Positions 1 to 7,387 of a DNA stretch of 21,992 bases are shown piece by piece (the first letter of the stretch is position 1; every line of letters begins with the position of its first letter). The notes below the pieces were generated by a model. It ran no database searches. It saw only the letters and a program-made list of their open reading frames with translations, and was not told the origin of the DNA. The DNA comes from JBMNQI01 sp050944055 (GTDB lineage: Bacteria > Bacillota > Clostridia > Oscillospirales > Oscillospiraceae), in the NCBI GenBank assembly GCA_050944055.1, contig JBMNQI010000041.1:1-21992 (forward strand). The letters run 5' to 3'. Both the position numbers and the translations under genes were made by a program.

Positions 1-2
1 AC

Positions 3-272
3 CTTGTGAAGAAGGGCCTGCCTTTCCGCGACGCATATATGGTTGTTGGCCGCCTCGTCAATATGTGCATCAAGATGGAGGAGAACCTGGAAACCCTGAC
101 GCTCAAGGACTTCCGCTCTGTCTGCGATAAGTTTGACGACGATATATACGAGGTTTTGCAGCTTAAGACCTGCGTAAACGAGAGAAAGGTTATAGGCGGC
201 CCGAGCCGTGAGGCTGTAAGCCTGCAGATCAAATCGGTGGAGGAGTTTATTAATGAGCGCACGCAAGCCTAG
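3..272 (+). CDS. argH: Argininosuccinate lyase, C-terminal end (partial)
   Basis: This is the 3' end of a gene that begins outside the window; the open frame runs in from the left edge. The last ~90 residues match the C-terminal helical domain of argininosuccinate lyase: a KKGLPFRDAY segment with VVGRLV following, an LTLKDF element, a DDDIYEVL helix and a closing NERKVIGGPS motif before the final helix. The enzyme splits argininosuccinate into arginine and fumarate, the last step of arginine synthesis. Its end overlaps the start of argC by 20 bases in another frame, so the two are probably translationally coupled within one operon. The catalytic residues lie upstream and cannot be checked. 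Other members of the fumarase/aspartase superfamily are unlikely given the arginine genes that follow. Confidence 0.9.
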   Translation, partial: LVKKGLPFRDAYMVVGRLVNMCIKMEENLETLTLKDFRSVCDKFDDDIYEVLQLKTCVNERKVIGGPSREAVSLQIKSVEEFINERTQA

Positions 273-1170
273 AATTTATATTGACGGCCAGGAAGGCACG
301 ACGGGGCTTCAGATCTGCGACAGGCTGGGCGTTCGGGAGGATATTGAGCTTATCAGAATTGAGGACGACAGGCGCAAGGATGTAAAAAGGCGCAGGGAGC
401 TGATGAACGAGTCCGACATAGTTTTTCTCTGCCTGCCGGACAAAGCCGCCATAGAGGCCGCCGCGCTTGTTGAAAACCCGGACACGCGAATTATAGACGC
501 CTCGACTGCCCACCGGACGGACGATAACTGGGTCTACGGCTTTCCGGAGCTCTCGGCGCGGCAGAGGAAGGATATCGCCGCTTCTAAGCGCGTCGCAAAT
601 CCCGGCTGCCATGCCTCAGGCTTCATAGCGCCCATAGCGCCGTTGGTGAAAACGGGAATCATCCCCGCCGATATGGAGCTGTGCTGCTATTCGATTACCG
701 GGTACTCGGGCGGCGGTAAAAAGATGATCGCCGAATATGAAGCGAAGACGCGCGATACTTCGCCGGACGCGCCGCGGCACTATTCCCTCGGGCTGCGCCA
801 TAAGCACGTCCCGGAAATGGTTAAACACTGCGGCCTTTGTAAGACGCCTGTATTCGCCCCGATAGTGGCGCCGTATTACTCCGGCATTTCGACCGGGATT
901 ATGCTGCCGGGCTTCGACGCCTCCTCAGTACACAAGGCTCTTTCGGACTATTATAAAGACGAATACTTTGTACGTGTAAGGCCTTTTCAGGCCGAAAGCG
1001 TTTCAGCAAACGCCCTCTCGGGGACTAATTATCTTGACATATATGTCTGCGGACACGATACTCAGACAATTATAGTCTCCGTTTTTGACAATCTGGGAAA
1101 AGGCGCGTCGGGCGCCGCGGTTCAGAATATGAACATCATGCTGGGCCTTGACGAGAAAACAGGATTATGA
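253..1170 (+). CDS. argC: N-acetyl-gamma-glutamyl-phosphate reductase, short type
   Basis: This enzyme catalyses NADPH-dependent reduction of N-acetylglutamyl phosphate to the semialdehyde, the third step of arginine synthesis. The 305-residue protein starts with a nucleotide-binding segment (IYIDGQEGTTGLQI, about residues 8-21). It carries the catalytic-cysteine motif NPGCHASG with Cys119, and a GYSGGGKKM loop near residue 150. The length and the GQEGTTGL sequence fit the short ArgC type (about 305-315 residues) rather than the ~345-residue E. coli type. The ATG at 253 lies inside the end of argH, giving a 20-base overlap. The stop overlaps a possible ATG (1167) of the next frame, but argJ more probably starts at 1194. 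Confidence 0.95.
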   Translation: MSARKPRIYIDGQEGTTGLQICDRLGVREDIELIRIEDDRRKDVKRRRELMNESDIVFLCLPDKAAIEAAALVENPDTRIIDASTAHRTDDNWVYGFPELSARQRKDIAASKRVANPGCHASGFIAPIAPLVKTGIIPADMELCCYSITGYSGGGKKMIAEYEAKTRDTSPDAPRHYSLGLRHKHVPEMVKHCGLCKTPVFAPIVAPYYSGISTGIMLPGFDASSVHKALSDYYKDEYFVRVRPFQAESVSANALSGTNYLDIYVCGHDTQTIIVSVFDNLGKGASGAAVQNMNIMLGLDEKTGL

Positions 1171-1193
1171 TCCGCAATACAGGGAGGTATACG

Positions 1194-2411
1194 ATGAAAC
1201 AGATACCGGGCGGCGTGACCGCCGCGAAAGGCTTCAAGGCGTCGGGCGCACACGTAGGCGTAAAGAGCAGGAATAACGGTAAGAAAGACCTTGCTCTCAT
1301 AGCGTCCGAGTGCGAATGCGCCGCCGCCGCAGTTTATACGCTCAACCGCGTCAAGGCCGCGCCCTTGTACGTGACAATGGAAAACATCGAAAACGGGTTT
1401 GCCCGCGCGATAATATGCAACAGCGGCAACGCCAACGCCTGCGCCCCGGGCGGCATCGAAAACGCCCGCAGAATGTGCGCCGCCGCGGCAGCCGCACTCG
1501 GAATCGAGCCTGCGGACGTCATTGTCGCCTCGACGGGCGTCATTGGTCAGACCCTCAACATCAAAGCCATCGAGGAAGGTTTGCCAAAGCTTGCCTCGTC
1601 GCTTTCCGAAGACGGCTCCGATAAGGCGGCCGAGGCCATTATGACGACGGATACGCTGAAAAAGGACATTGCCGTAGAATTTGTCCTCGGGGGCAAAACG
1701 GTCAGGATGGGCGGCATAGCGAAGGGCTCCGGCATGATACAGCCGAACATGGGAACCATGCTTGCATTTATAACCACAGACGCCGCTATCACTCCCGGCA
1801 TTCTGCATGAGGCGCTTGCGGAGGTCACTAAGAAAACGTTTAACAGGGTCTGCGTCGACGGCGATACGTCCACGAACGATATGTGCGCCGTGCTGGCAAA
1901 CGGTTTGGCCGAAAACCCGCTCATTGAGTGGAAGGACGAGGATTATACGGTTTTCAAAGGAGCGCTCCATTTCATATGTGAAGCGCTGGCAAAAATGATC
2001 GCCTCCGACGGAGAGGGCGCGACAAAGCTTATAACCTGCACGATGAAGAATTCGCGCAGCGAGGATGCCGCGGAGCGTCTCGCCGTGACGGTAATCAGCT
2101 CTTCGCTCGTAAAAACAGCCATGTTCGGCGCGGACGCCAACTGGGGCCGCGTCCTCTGCGCCATGGGATACAGCAAGGCCCCGTTCCGCCCCGAGTATGT
2201 CGATATGTCGTTTAAATCCGCGGCCGGCGAAATTGAGGTTTGCAAGCAGGGCGAGGGCTTGGAGTTTGACGAGGAGCTGGCGAAGAAGGTGCTGAGCCAG
2301 AATGAAGTCGAGATAATCGTGAATCTCAATGAGGACGACGCCTGCGCTTCGGCCTGGGGCTGCGACCTGACATATGATTATGTGAAGATAAACGGCGATT
2401 ACAGGACGTAA
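1194..2411 (+). CDS. argJ: Glutamate N-acetyltransferase / N-acetylglutamate synthase
   Basis: ArgJ moves the acetyl group from N-acetylornithine to glutamate, closing the cyclic arginine pathway; bifunctional forms also use acetyl-CoA. I chose the ATG at 1194 (405 residues) because AGGGAGGT lies at 1181-1188 with good spacing and the family's usual N-terminus (IPGGVTAAKGF) follows directly. An in-frame ATG at 1167 would add nine residues without a clear ribosome binding site. The autoproteolysis site is visible in KGSGMIQPNMGTMLAF: Thr188 is the expected nucleophile of the beta chain. NSGNANAC and GVIGQTLN further upstream are also typical. No argA or argE is present in the window, consistent with the cyclic route. 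Mono- and bifunctional forms cannot be told apart by eye. Confidence 0.95.
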   Translation: MKQIPGGVTAAKGFKASGAHVGVKSRNNGKKDLALIASECECAAAAVYTLNRVKAAPLYVTMENIENGFARAIICNSGNANACAPGGIENARRMCAAAAAALGIEPADVIVASTGVIGQTLNIKAIEEGLPKLASSLSEDGSDKAAEAIMTTDTLKKDIAVEFVLGGKTVRMGGIAKGSGMIQPNMGTMLAFITTDAAITPGILHEALAEVTKKTFNRVCVDGDTSTNDMCAVLANGLAENPLIEWKDEDYTVFKGALHFICEALAKMIASDGEGATKLITCTMKNSRSEDAAERLAVTVISSSLVKTAMFGADANWGRVLCAMGYSKAPFRPEYVDMSFKSAAGEIEVCKQGEGLEFDEELAKKVLSQNEVEIIVNLNEDDACASAWGCDLTYDYVKINGDYRT

Positions 2412-2460
2412 AAATTTAGGCGCGGACGCGCACGCACTATGCTTGAAGGAGGAGCAGTCT

Positions 2461-3309
2461 ATGCCGTATTCAAACAGGGAAAGCGCGCAGGTGCTTGTAG
2501 AGGCGCTGCCATATATTCAGAAGCTTAATAATAAGACGGTAGTTATTAAATACGGCGGAAACGCCATGATTAACGAGGAGCTAAAAAACGCCGTAATCAC
2601 AGATATAGTGCTGCTTTCGCTTGTCGGCATACGCGTTGTAGTCGTTCACGGCGGCGGCCCGGAGATAAACGAAATGCTGTCCAAGATAGGCAAAAAGTCC
2701 GAATTTGTCGACGGGCTGAGGGTGACTGACGAAGAGACGATGGATATAGTGCAGATGGTGCTATGCGGCAAGGTGAATAAGGACCTCGTTGCGATTATCA
2801 ACCGCATGGGCGGCAGCGCGATAGGCCTGTGCGGAATAGACGGCGGCATGCTCAAGGCTGAAAAACTAGACGATGTGCACGGACAGGTCGGGCAGGTTAC
2901 GCAGGTCAGCCCGAAGCCGATAACGGACGCTTTATCCGGCGGATATGTGCCGGTCATCTCGACCGTCGCCCAGGGGAAGGACTGCTCCTACAACATAAAC
3001 GCCGACACGGCCGCAGCCCAGATAGCGATTGCGCTCGGGGCGGAAAAGCTGATTCTGCTTACGGACGTCAAGGGAATTTTAGCTGACCCGAAGGATGAAG
3101 ACAGCCTTATATCGGTTTTGAAGGTTTCGGATGTGCCTATGCTTGTCTCCGACGGAGTTATAAGCGGCGGTATGATACCGAAGATCGAGTGCTGCGTCGA
3201 CGCGGTGCGTTCCGGCGTCGCCCGCGCCCACATACTTGACGGCCGCGTTCCGCATTCGATACTTACGGAGCTTCTCTCAGACGCGGGTATCGGCACAATG
3301 ATAGTATAG
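2461..3309 (+). CDS. argB: Acetylglutamate kinase
   Basis: ArgB phosphorylates N-acetylglutamate with ATP, the second step of arginine synthesis. The ATG at 2461 follows AAGGAGG (2447-2453) at ideal spacing, giving 282 residues; a TTG at 2443 is in frame but sits just upstream of that ribosome binding site. Amino-acid kinase motifs are clear: VVIKYGGNAM with Lys30, VVHGGGPEIN (about 62-70), GLRVTD (about 86-90), and a C-terminal lysine/nucleotide region (ILLTDVKGIL). About 25 residues precede the first strand. In the family, such an N-terminal helix goes with hexameric, arginine-inhibited enzymes (as in Thermotoga) and is absent in E. coli ArgB. Feedback inhibition by arginine is therefore an inference from length and architecture. 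Confidence 0.95.
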   Translation: MPYSNRESAQVLVEALPYIQKLNNKTVVIKYGGNAMINEELKNAVITDIVLLSLVGIRVVVVHGGGPEINEMLSKIGKKSEFVDGLRVTDEETMDIVQMVLCGKVNKDLVAIINRMGGSAIGLCGIDGGMLKAEKLDDVHGQVGQVTQVSPKPITDALSGGYVPVISTVAQGKDCSYNINADTAAAQIAIALGAEKLILLTDVKGILADPKDEDSLISVLKVSDVPMLVSDGVISGGMIPKIECCVDAVRSGVARAHILDGRVPHSILTELLSDAGIGTMIV

Positions 3310-3394
3310 GCTGTATTGTGAAGATGCTTGGAAGAAAACAGAATGCGCTGGTCCCGCCGGCTTTGAGCGCAGATGAGCAAAGGGAGTAATAGCT

Positions 3395-4588
3395 ATGACT
3401 TCAAATATGATTAAAGAAATCGACTCTCAAAGCGTTATACAGACATACGGGCGCTTCGACCTCGTTATTGAGCGGGGCAAGGGCTCTGTGGTGTACGACT
3501 TTGAGGGCCGCGAGTACGTCGATTTTACAAGCGGCATAGGCGTCAACAGCATAGGCTATGCCGACCCTGACTGGGCAGAAGCCGTTTCGGCCCAGGCGGG
3601 GAAACTCGCCCATATGTCAAATCATTTCTATACGCAGCCGGGCACTATGCTGGCTCAGAAGCTGTGCCGGATGACCGGTATGAGCTCCGTGTTTTTCGCC
3701 AACTCCGGCGCCGAGAGCAACGAGGGCGTTATTAAGCTCGCCCGCAAGTACAGCTTCGACAAATACGGAAAAGGCCGCTCGAATATTATCACGCTCAACA
3801 GGAGCTTTCACGGCCGCACGCTGGCGGCGCTCTCGGCCACGGGCCAGGACAGCTTCCACAACTATTTTTACCCTTTCCCGGAGGGCTTCCGCTACGCGAA
3901 GCCCAATGACCTCGACAGCGTCAAATCGCTTGACGACGGGACGGTCTGCGCCGTGATGCTTGAGGCGATTCAGGGTGAGGGGGGAGTCCTGCCCCTGGAC
4001 GATGATTTTGTGCTCGGCGTGAAGAGGCTCTGCGGTGAAAAGGACTGGCTCTTGATTTTTGACGAAGTGCAGACCGGAGTTGGCCGCACGGGGACGCTTT
4101 TCGCCTTCCAGCGATACGGATTTCTGCCGGATGCCGTCAGCTTCGCCAAGGGAATAGGCGGCGGCCTGCCGCTGGGCGGCTTTTTGGTCAATGAAAAGTG
4201 CAAAAACGTGCTTACGGCCGGTACGCACGCTTCCACGTTCGGCGCGAACCCAGTTTGCTGCGCCGGCGCTCTCGTAGTGCTTGATAAGCTTGAAAAAGGA
4301 GTGCTGGAGGAAGTCGAGGCTAAGGGAAGCTATATCCGCGATAAAATTGAGGCCATGAATAGCCCGTATGTCGCCGGTACCAGGGGCAGGGGGCTGATGA
4401 TAGGGATTTCAATTCAAAACGCCTCTCCGAAGGATTTGGCGAATAAGCTGACCAAAGCGGGTTTGCTTGTGCTGACTGCCGGGAACGACGCAATCAGGCT
4501 GCTCCCGCCGCTCACTATCACGTATGAGGAGATAGACAAGGGCCTGTCTATTATGGAAAAGATACTTGCCGGGGAGGGCGTGAAATGA
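3395..4588 (+). CDS. argD: Acetylornithine aminotransferase
   Basis: This is a PLP-dependent class III aminotransferase converting N-acetylglutamate semialdehyde and glutamate to N-acetylornithine and 2-oxoglutarate. The 397-residue length is normal. Visible landmarks are DFTSGIGVNSIGY near residue 45, the phosphate-binding FFANSGAESNE, SFHGRT, the PLP-ring aspartate in LIFDEVQTGVGRTG, and the Schiff-base Lys252 in SFAKGIGGGLPLGG. The ATG at 3395 follows AGGGAG (3381-3386). An 85-base gap separates it from argB, the longest in the operon, without a clear terminator. The stop overlaps the argF start as ATGA (4585-4588), so the two are coupled. Relatives such as ornithine or succinylornithine aminotransferase look similar; the operon decides for acetylornithine. 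Confidence 0.94.
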   Translation: MTSNMIKEIDSQSVIQTYGRFDLVIERGKGSVVYDFEGREYVDFTSGIGVNSIGYADPDWAEAVSAQAGKLAHMSNHFYTQPGTMLAQKLCRMTGMSSVFFANSGAESNEGVIKLARKYSFDKYGKGRSNIITLNRSFHGRTLAALSATGQDSFHNYFYPFPEGFRYAKPNDLDSVKSLDDGTVCAVMLEAIQGEGGVLPLDDDFVLGVKRLCGEKDWLLIFDEVQTGVGRTGTLFAFQRYGFLPDAVSFAKGIGGGLPLGGFLVNEKCKNVLTAGTHASTFGANPVCCAGALVVLDKLEKGVLEEVEAKGSYIRDKIEAMNSPYVAGTRGRGLMIGISIQNASPKDLANKLTKAGLLVLTAGNDAIRLLPPLTITYEEIDKGLSIMEKILAGEGVK

Positions 4589-5508
4589 AAAAGGATCTCT
4601 TAAAGCTGCTTGATCTGAGCAAGGAGGACATAATCGAAATACTCAATACCGCGGACCAGATGAAATACAGCCTTAAGCACGGCTTAAAACACGATTATCT
4701 AAAGGGGAAAACCCTCGCTATGATATTCCAGAAGTCCTCAACGCGCACCAGAGTCTCCTTCGAGACGGGCTTCTACCAGCTTGGGGGCCACCCTCTGCAC
4801 CTGACCGGGGCCGAAACCCAGATGGGCCGCGGCGAGCCCGTGGAGGACACGGCCCGCGTCCTCTCGCGCTACTGCGACGGCATTATGATCAGGACGTTTT
4901 CCCAGGAAATGGTGGAACAGCTAGCGCACTACGCCACGATACCCGTAATAAACGGATTGACCGACTTCTGCCACCCCTGCCAGGTCCTCGCCGACCTTAT
5001 GACAATTCGCGAACGACTCTCGCGGCTTGAGGGGAAAAAGCTCTGTTACATAGGCGACGGCAACAATATGGCCAATTCCCTGATTGTCGGGGGCCTCAAA
5101 TGCGGCATCGACGTCTATGTTGCCTGCCCAGAGGGCTACGACCCCCATTCGACCGTTTTGGAGTTTGCTTACGGCCAGAGCGAAGCGAAGTTCCTGCTCA
5201 CGAGGGACAAGCTGGAAGCCGCGGAGAACGCCGATGTGATTGTTACGGACGTATGGGCCAGTATGGGCCAGGAGGACGAGGCAGAGCGCCGCAGGCAGGC
5301 TTTTCTCGGCTTCCAGGTAAACGACGAGGTTATGAAAGCCGCGAAAAAAACCGCAATAGTTCAGCACTGCCTGCCCGCACACCGCGGAGAGGAGATAAGC
5401 GCCGAAGTCTTTGAGGCTCACGCCGACGAGATATTCGACGAGGCTGAAAACCGGCTCCACGCTCAAAAGGCGGTCATGTACCTGCTGATGGGCGAAAAGA
5501 ATAAATAA
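4585..5508 (+). CDS. argF: Ornithine carbamoyltransferase
   Basis: ArgF makes citrulline from ornithine and carbamoyl phosphate. The 307-residue protein shows the carbamoyl-phosphate loop SSTRTR (residues 51-56), HPCQ at 130-133, the ornithine-binding DVWASMGQ (222-229) and HCLPAHRG with Cys262. These motifs distinguish it from aspartate carbamoyltransferase. The start overlaps the argD stop by four bases, and GGGGAGGG (4571-4578) inside argD serves as ribosome binding site. It is the last gene of the arginine operon; a hairpin follows 6 bases after the stop. A catabolic role (arcB) is less likely because biosynthetic genes surround it and no arcA or arcC is present here. Confidence 0.95.
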   Translation: MKKDLLKLLDLSKEDIIEILNTADQMKYSLKHGLKHDYLKGKTLAMIFQKSSTRTRVSFETGFYQLGGHPLHLTGAETQMGRGEPVEDTARVLSRYCDGIMIRTFSQEMVEQLAHYATIPVINGLTDFCHPCQVLADLMTIRERLSRLEGKKLCYIGDGNNMANSLIVGGLKCGIDVYVACPEGYDPHSTVLEFAYGQSEAKFLLTRDKLEAAENADVIVTDVWASMGQEDEAERRRQAFLGFQVNDEVMKAAKKTAIVQHCLPAHRGEEISAEVFEAHADEIFDEAENRLHAQKAVMYLLMGEKNK

Positions 5509-5513
5509 GCTAA

Positions 5514-5545
5514 CGCGTGCCGCACATGACAAATGGCGGCACGCG
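5514..5545 (+). terminator. Probable terminator of the arginine operon
   Basis: A perfect 10-bp GC-rich stem (5514-5523 with 5536-5545) and a 12-nt loop lie just after the argF stop. The following tail (ctgttata) is only weakly T-rich, so termination may be partial or factor-aided. Confidence 0.6.
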
Positions 5546-5568
5546 CTGTTATAGACGGCGCCATGTTC

Positions 5569-5590
5569 TGCCGGCGGCGAAAGACCGGCA
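5569..5590 (+). terminator. Weak second hairpin with T-rich tail
   Basis: A 6-bp stem (TGCCGG 5569-5574 with CCGGCA 5585-5590) is followed by TTCTTGTT. It may back up the arginine-operon terminator. It lies directly upstream of the next promoter's -35 box. Confidence 0.35.
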
Positions 5591-5593
5591 TTC

Positions 5594-5622
5594 TTGTTAC
5601 GCCTCTTTTTGTCTGATATAAT
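5594..5622 (+). promoter_or_regulatory. Sigma-70-type promoter of the AGCS symporter gene
   Basis: TTGTTA (5594-5599), a 17-bp spacer and a perfect TATAAT (5617-5622). The symporter's ATG is at 5651, giving a very short leader of about 20 bases that includes the AGAGGTGG ribosome binding site. This supports separate transcription from the arginine operon. Confidence 0.7.
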
Positions 5623-5650
5623 CCCGCCGAAAGGCCATAGAGGTGGGAAG

Positions 5651-7231
5651 ATGAAAAGTAGGTTTATCAGGTTTTTTTTGTGCTTTTCCGCGCTTTTTCT
5701 CTGCTTTTCGTTCTTTGGAAATAAAACGGAAACCGGCGGGGAATTCCGTATAGACTATTACGCCGATTATCAGGCGGCCGCACCGGGGGCGGCGGAGGCA
5801 GTAAGTACGGATTTAAAGGACGGGAAAACAGAACATCTTGTCGGCGCCGTCAACAGTTTCGCGTGGGGCCCCGCCATGCTTTTACTGCTTATGGGGACTG
5901 GCGTCTGGTTTTCTGTGCGCACAGGATTCTTCCAGTTCCGAAAATTCAGGCATATGTTGAAAATTACGCTCGGGGCGTTTACAAGAGGGAAATGCGAAGA
6001 ACAGAAGGGGAGCATAACGCCTTTTCAGGCGCTTACAACCGCTATGGCCGCCACAGTAGGTACGGGCAATATAGCAGGCGTCAGCAGCGCGATAATCATA
6101 GGAGGCCCCGGCTCGGTTTTCTGGATGTGGGTTTCCGCCGTATTCGGGATGATGACAAAATTCGCCGAGGTTGTGCTCGCCGTCAGGTATAGGGAAAGAA
6201 ATAAGGGCGAATGGGTAGGCGGGCCGATGTACTATATAAAAAACGGCCTCGGCGGCGGCTGGAAGTGGCTTGGAGCGCTTTTCTCCGTTTTCGGCGCGCT
6301 GGCGGCGTTCGGCATAGGCAATACAGCGCAGGTCAGCACAATAACCTCGGCGGTCATAAACGCGGCGGACACGTTTTCTGAAGGAGGCGCCGGAATTTAC
6401 GAAAGAGCCGCAATAAGCTGGGCGGTCGGCATTGTCATCGCCATAATAACGGGGCTGGTAATTTTCGGCGGCGTAAAGCGCATAGGCAGGGTCACTGAAA
6501 AGCTCGTACCTTTTATGAGCGTCTTATATATCGCCGGGACGCTGGTTATTATTCTCTCGAACTTAAAAAGCTTTGGCCCGGTTTTCATAAGCATTATTGA
6601 ATCGGCCTTCACACCGCGGGCGGTCATCGGGGGCGTTTCCGGTTTTTATTTTCTCAGGACGGTCAGGCTCGGCGTCGGGCGCGGCATATTTTCAAACGAG
6701 GCCGGCCTCGGTTCAGCTCCGATAGCCTACGCCTCAACATCAGATTTAAACCCGGTAAGGCAGGGGCTTTACGGAATATTCGAGGTATTTGCCGACACGC
6801 TTGTTATATGCACTCTGACGGCATTTGCGATTCTCATGAGCGGGATTTCCATACCGTGGGGCGACGCAGGCGTGGGCGGGGCGGTGGTCGCCAGCAATGC
6901 TTTCGCAACAATATTCGGCGAGAAGGTTTCAAGCCTTTTCACGGCGTTTTCCATACTCTGCTTTGCCGCAGCCTCAGTTTTTTCATGGGCCCTGTACGGC
7001 CAGAGATGCTTCGGTTATCTGACGGGGGAAAGGTGTCTTGGAATATATAAGGCAGTCTTTATCCTCCTCGTCGTTGTCGGCGCGACGCAGGACCTCGCCC
7101 TGATATGGGAGGCGGCCGACGCTCTTAACGGGCTTATGGCAGTACCCAATTTGATCGCAATACTGGGACTTTCGGGCGAGGTTATAAGTCTTACCAAGAA
7201 GTATTCGGAAAAAAGCTGGGCCTGCCGTTAA
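5651..7231 (+). CDS. AGCS-family sodium:amino-acid (alanine/glycine) symporter
   Basis: This is an inner-membrane symporter of the alanine/glycine:cation family (PF01235), importing a small amino acid with Na+. The core begins near Asn68 (NSFAWGPAMLLLLMGTG). It contains the hallmark AMAATVGTGNIAGVSSAI, GGPGSVFWMWVSA with a following KFAEV, GGPMYYIKNGLG and GRGIFSNEAGLGSAP. I chose the ATG at 5651 (526 residues), 3 bases after the ribosome binding site; a frame opening at 5594 would begin inside the promoter. Unusual: residues 1-67 are an extra N-terminus, with a hydrophobic signal-like stretch (about 5-22) and a ~45-residue soluble segment, whereas most family members start at the core and have 440-490 residues. 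The substrate cannot be fixed from sequence. Confidence 0.9.
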   Translation: MKSRFIRFFLCFSALFLCFSFFGNKTETGGEFRIDYYADYQAAAPGAAEAVSTDLKDGKTEHLVGAVNSFAWGPAMLLLLMGTGVWFSVRTGFFQFRKFRHMLKITLGAFTRGKCEEQKGSITPFQALTTAMAATVGTGNIAGVSSAIIIGGPGSVFWMWVSAVFGMMTKFAEVVLAVRYRERNKGEWVGGPMYYIKNGLGGGWKWLGALFSVFGALAAFGIGNTAQVSTITSAVINAADTFSEGGAGIYERAAISWAVGIVIAIITGLVIFGGVKRIGRVTEKLVPFMSVLYIAGTLVIILSNLKSFGPVFISIIESAFTPRAVIGGVSGFYFLRTVRLGVGRGIFSNEAGLGSAPIAYASTSDLNPVRQGLYGIFEVFADTLVICTLTAFAILMSGISIPWGDAGVGGAVVASNAFATIFGEKVSSLFTAFSILCFAAASVFSWALYGQRCFGYLTGERCLGIYKAVFILLVVVGATQDLALIWEAADALNGLMAVPNLIAILGLSGEVISLTKKYSEKSWACR

Positions 7232-7285
7232 GCTGCGCTCGCGCCGCGAACGGGATCTAGGCAGGGCGGCAGAAATGCAAATGAG

Positions 7286-7304
7286 AAGCGCGCCCCGCGC
7301 GCTT
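7286..7304 (+). terminator. Hairpin downstream of the symporter gene
   Basis: An 8-bp stem (AAGCGCGC 7286-7293 with GCGCGCTT 7297-7304) has a 3-nt loop and a short TC tail. It is possibly a weak terminator for the symporter transcript; the next hairpin is better. Confidence 0.35.
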
Positions 7305-7324
7305 TCACCGGCTATAGAGAGAAA

Positions 7325-7350
7325 CGGCTCCTGCAAAGCGGCAGGAGCCG
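7325..7350. terminator. Terminator between convergent symporter and DUF3048 genes
   Basis: A perfect 10-bp stem (CGGCTCCTGC 7325-7334 with GCAGGAGCCG 7341-7350) has a 6-nt loop. Read on the minus strand it is followed by TTTCTCTC, which suits the DUF3048 gene ending at 7388. On the plus strand the tail is AT-rich (taatatat). Confidence 0.65.
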
Positions 7351-7387
7351 TAATATATGCGGCGGAAAACTCGCGTTGATAAGCGAT

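Noticed and set aside
1167..1193. Upstream in-frame ATG for argJ overlapping the argC stop
   Set aside because: The ATGA overlap is tempting, but AGGGAGGT before the ATG at 1194 and the family's usual N-terminus favour the later start.
1122..1970. A 282-residue minus-strand frame opposite argC/argJ
   Set aside because: It lies across two well-supported genes, has no ribosome binding site that I can see and no recognisable domain.
3617..4228. Long minus-strand frame opposite argD
   Set aside because: It is an antisense shadow; argD carries all expected catalytic motifs on the plus strand.
4921..5532. Minus-strand frame of about 200 residues opposite argF
   Set aside because: It is antisense to a gene with full OTCase motifs and starts inside the operon terminator.
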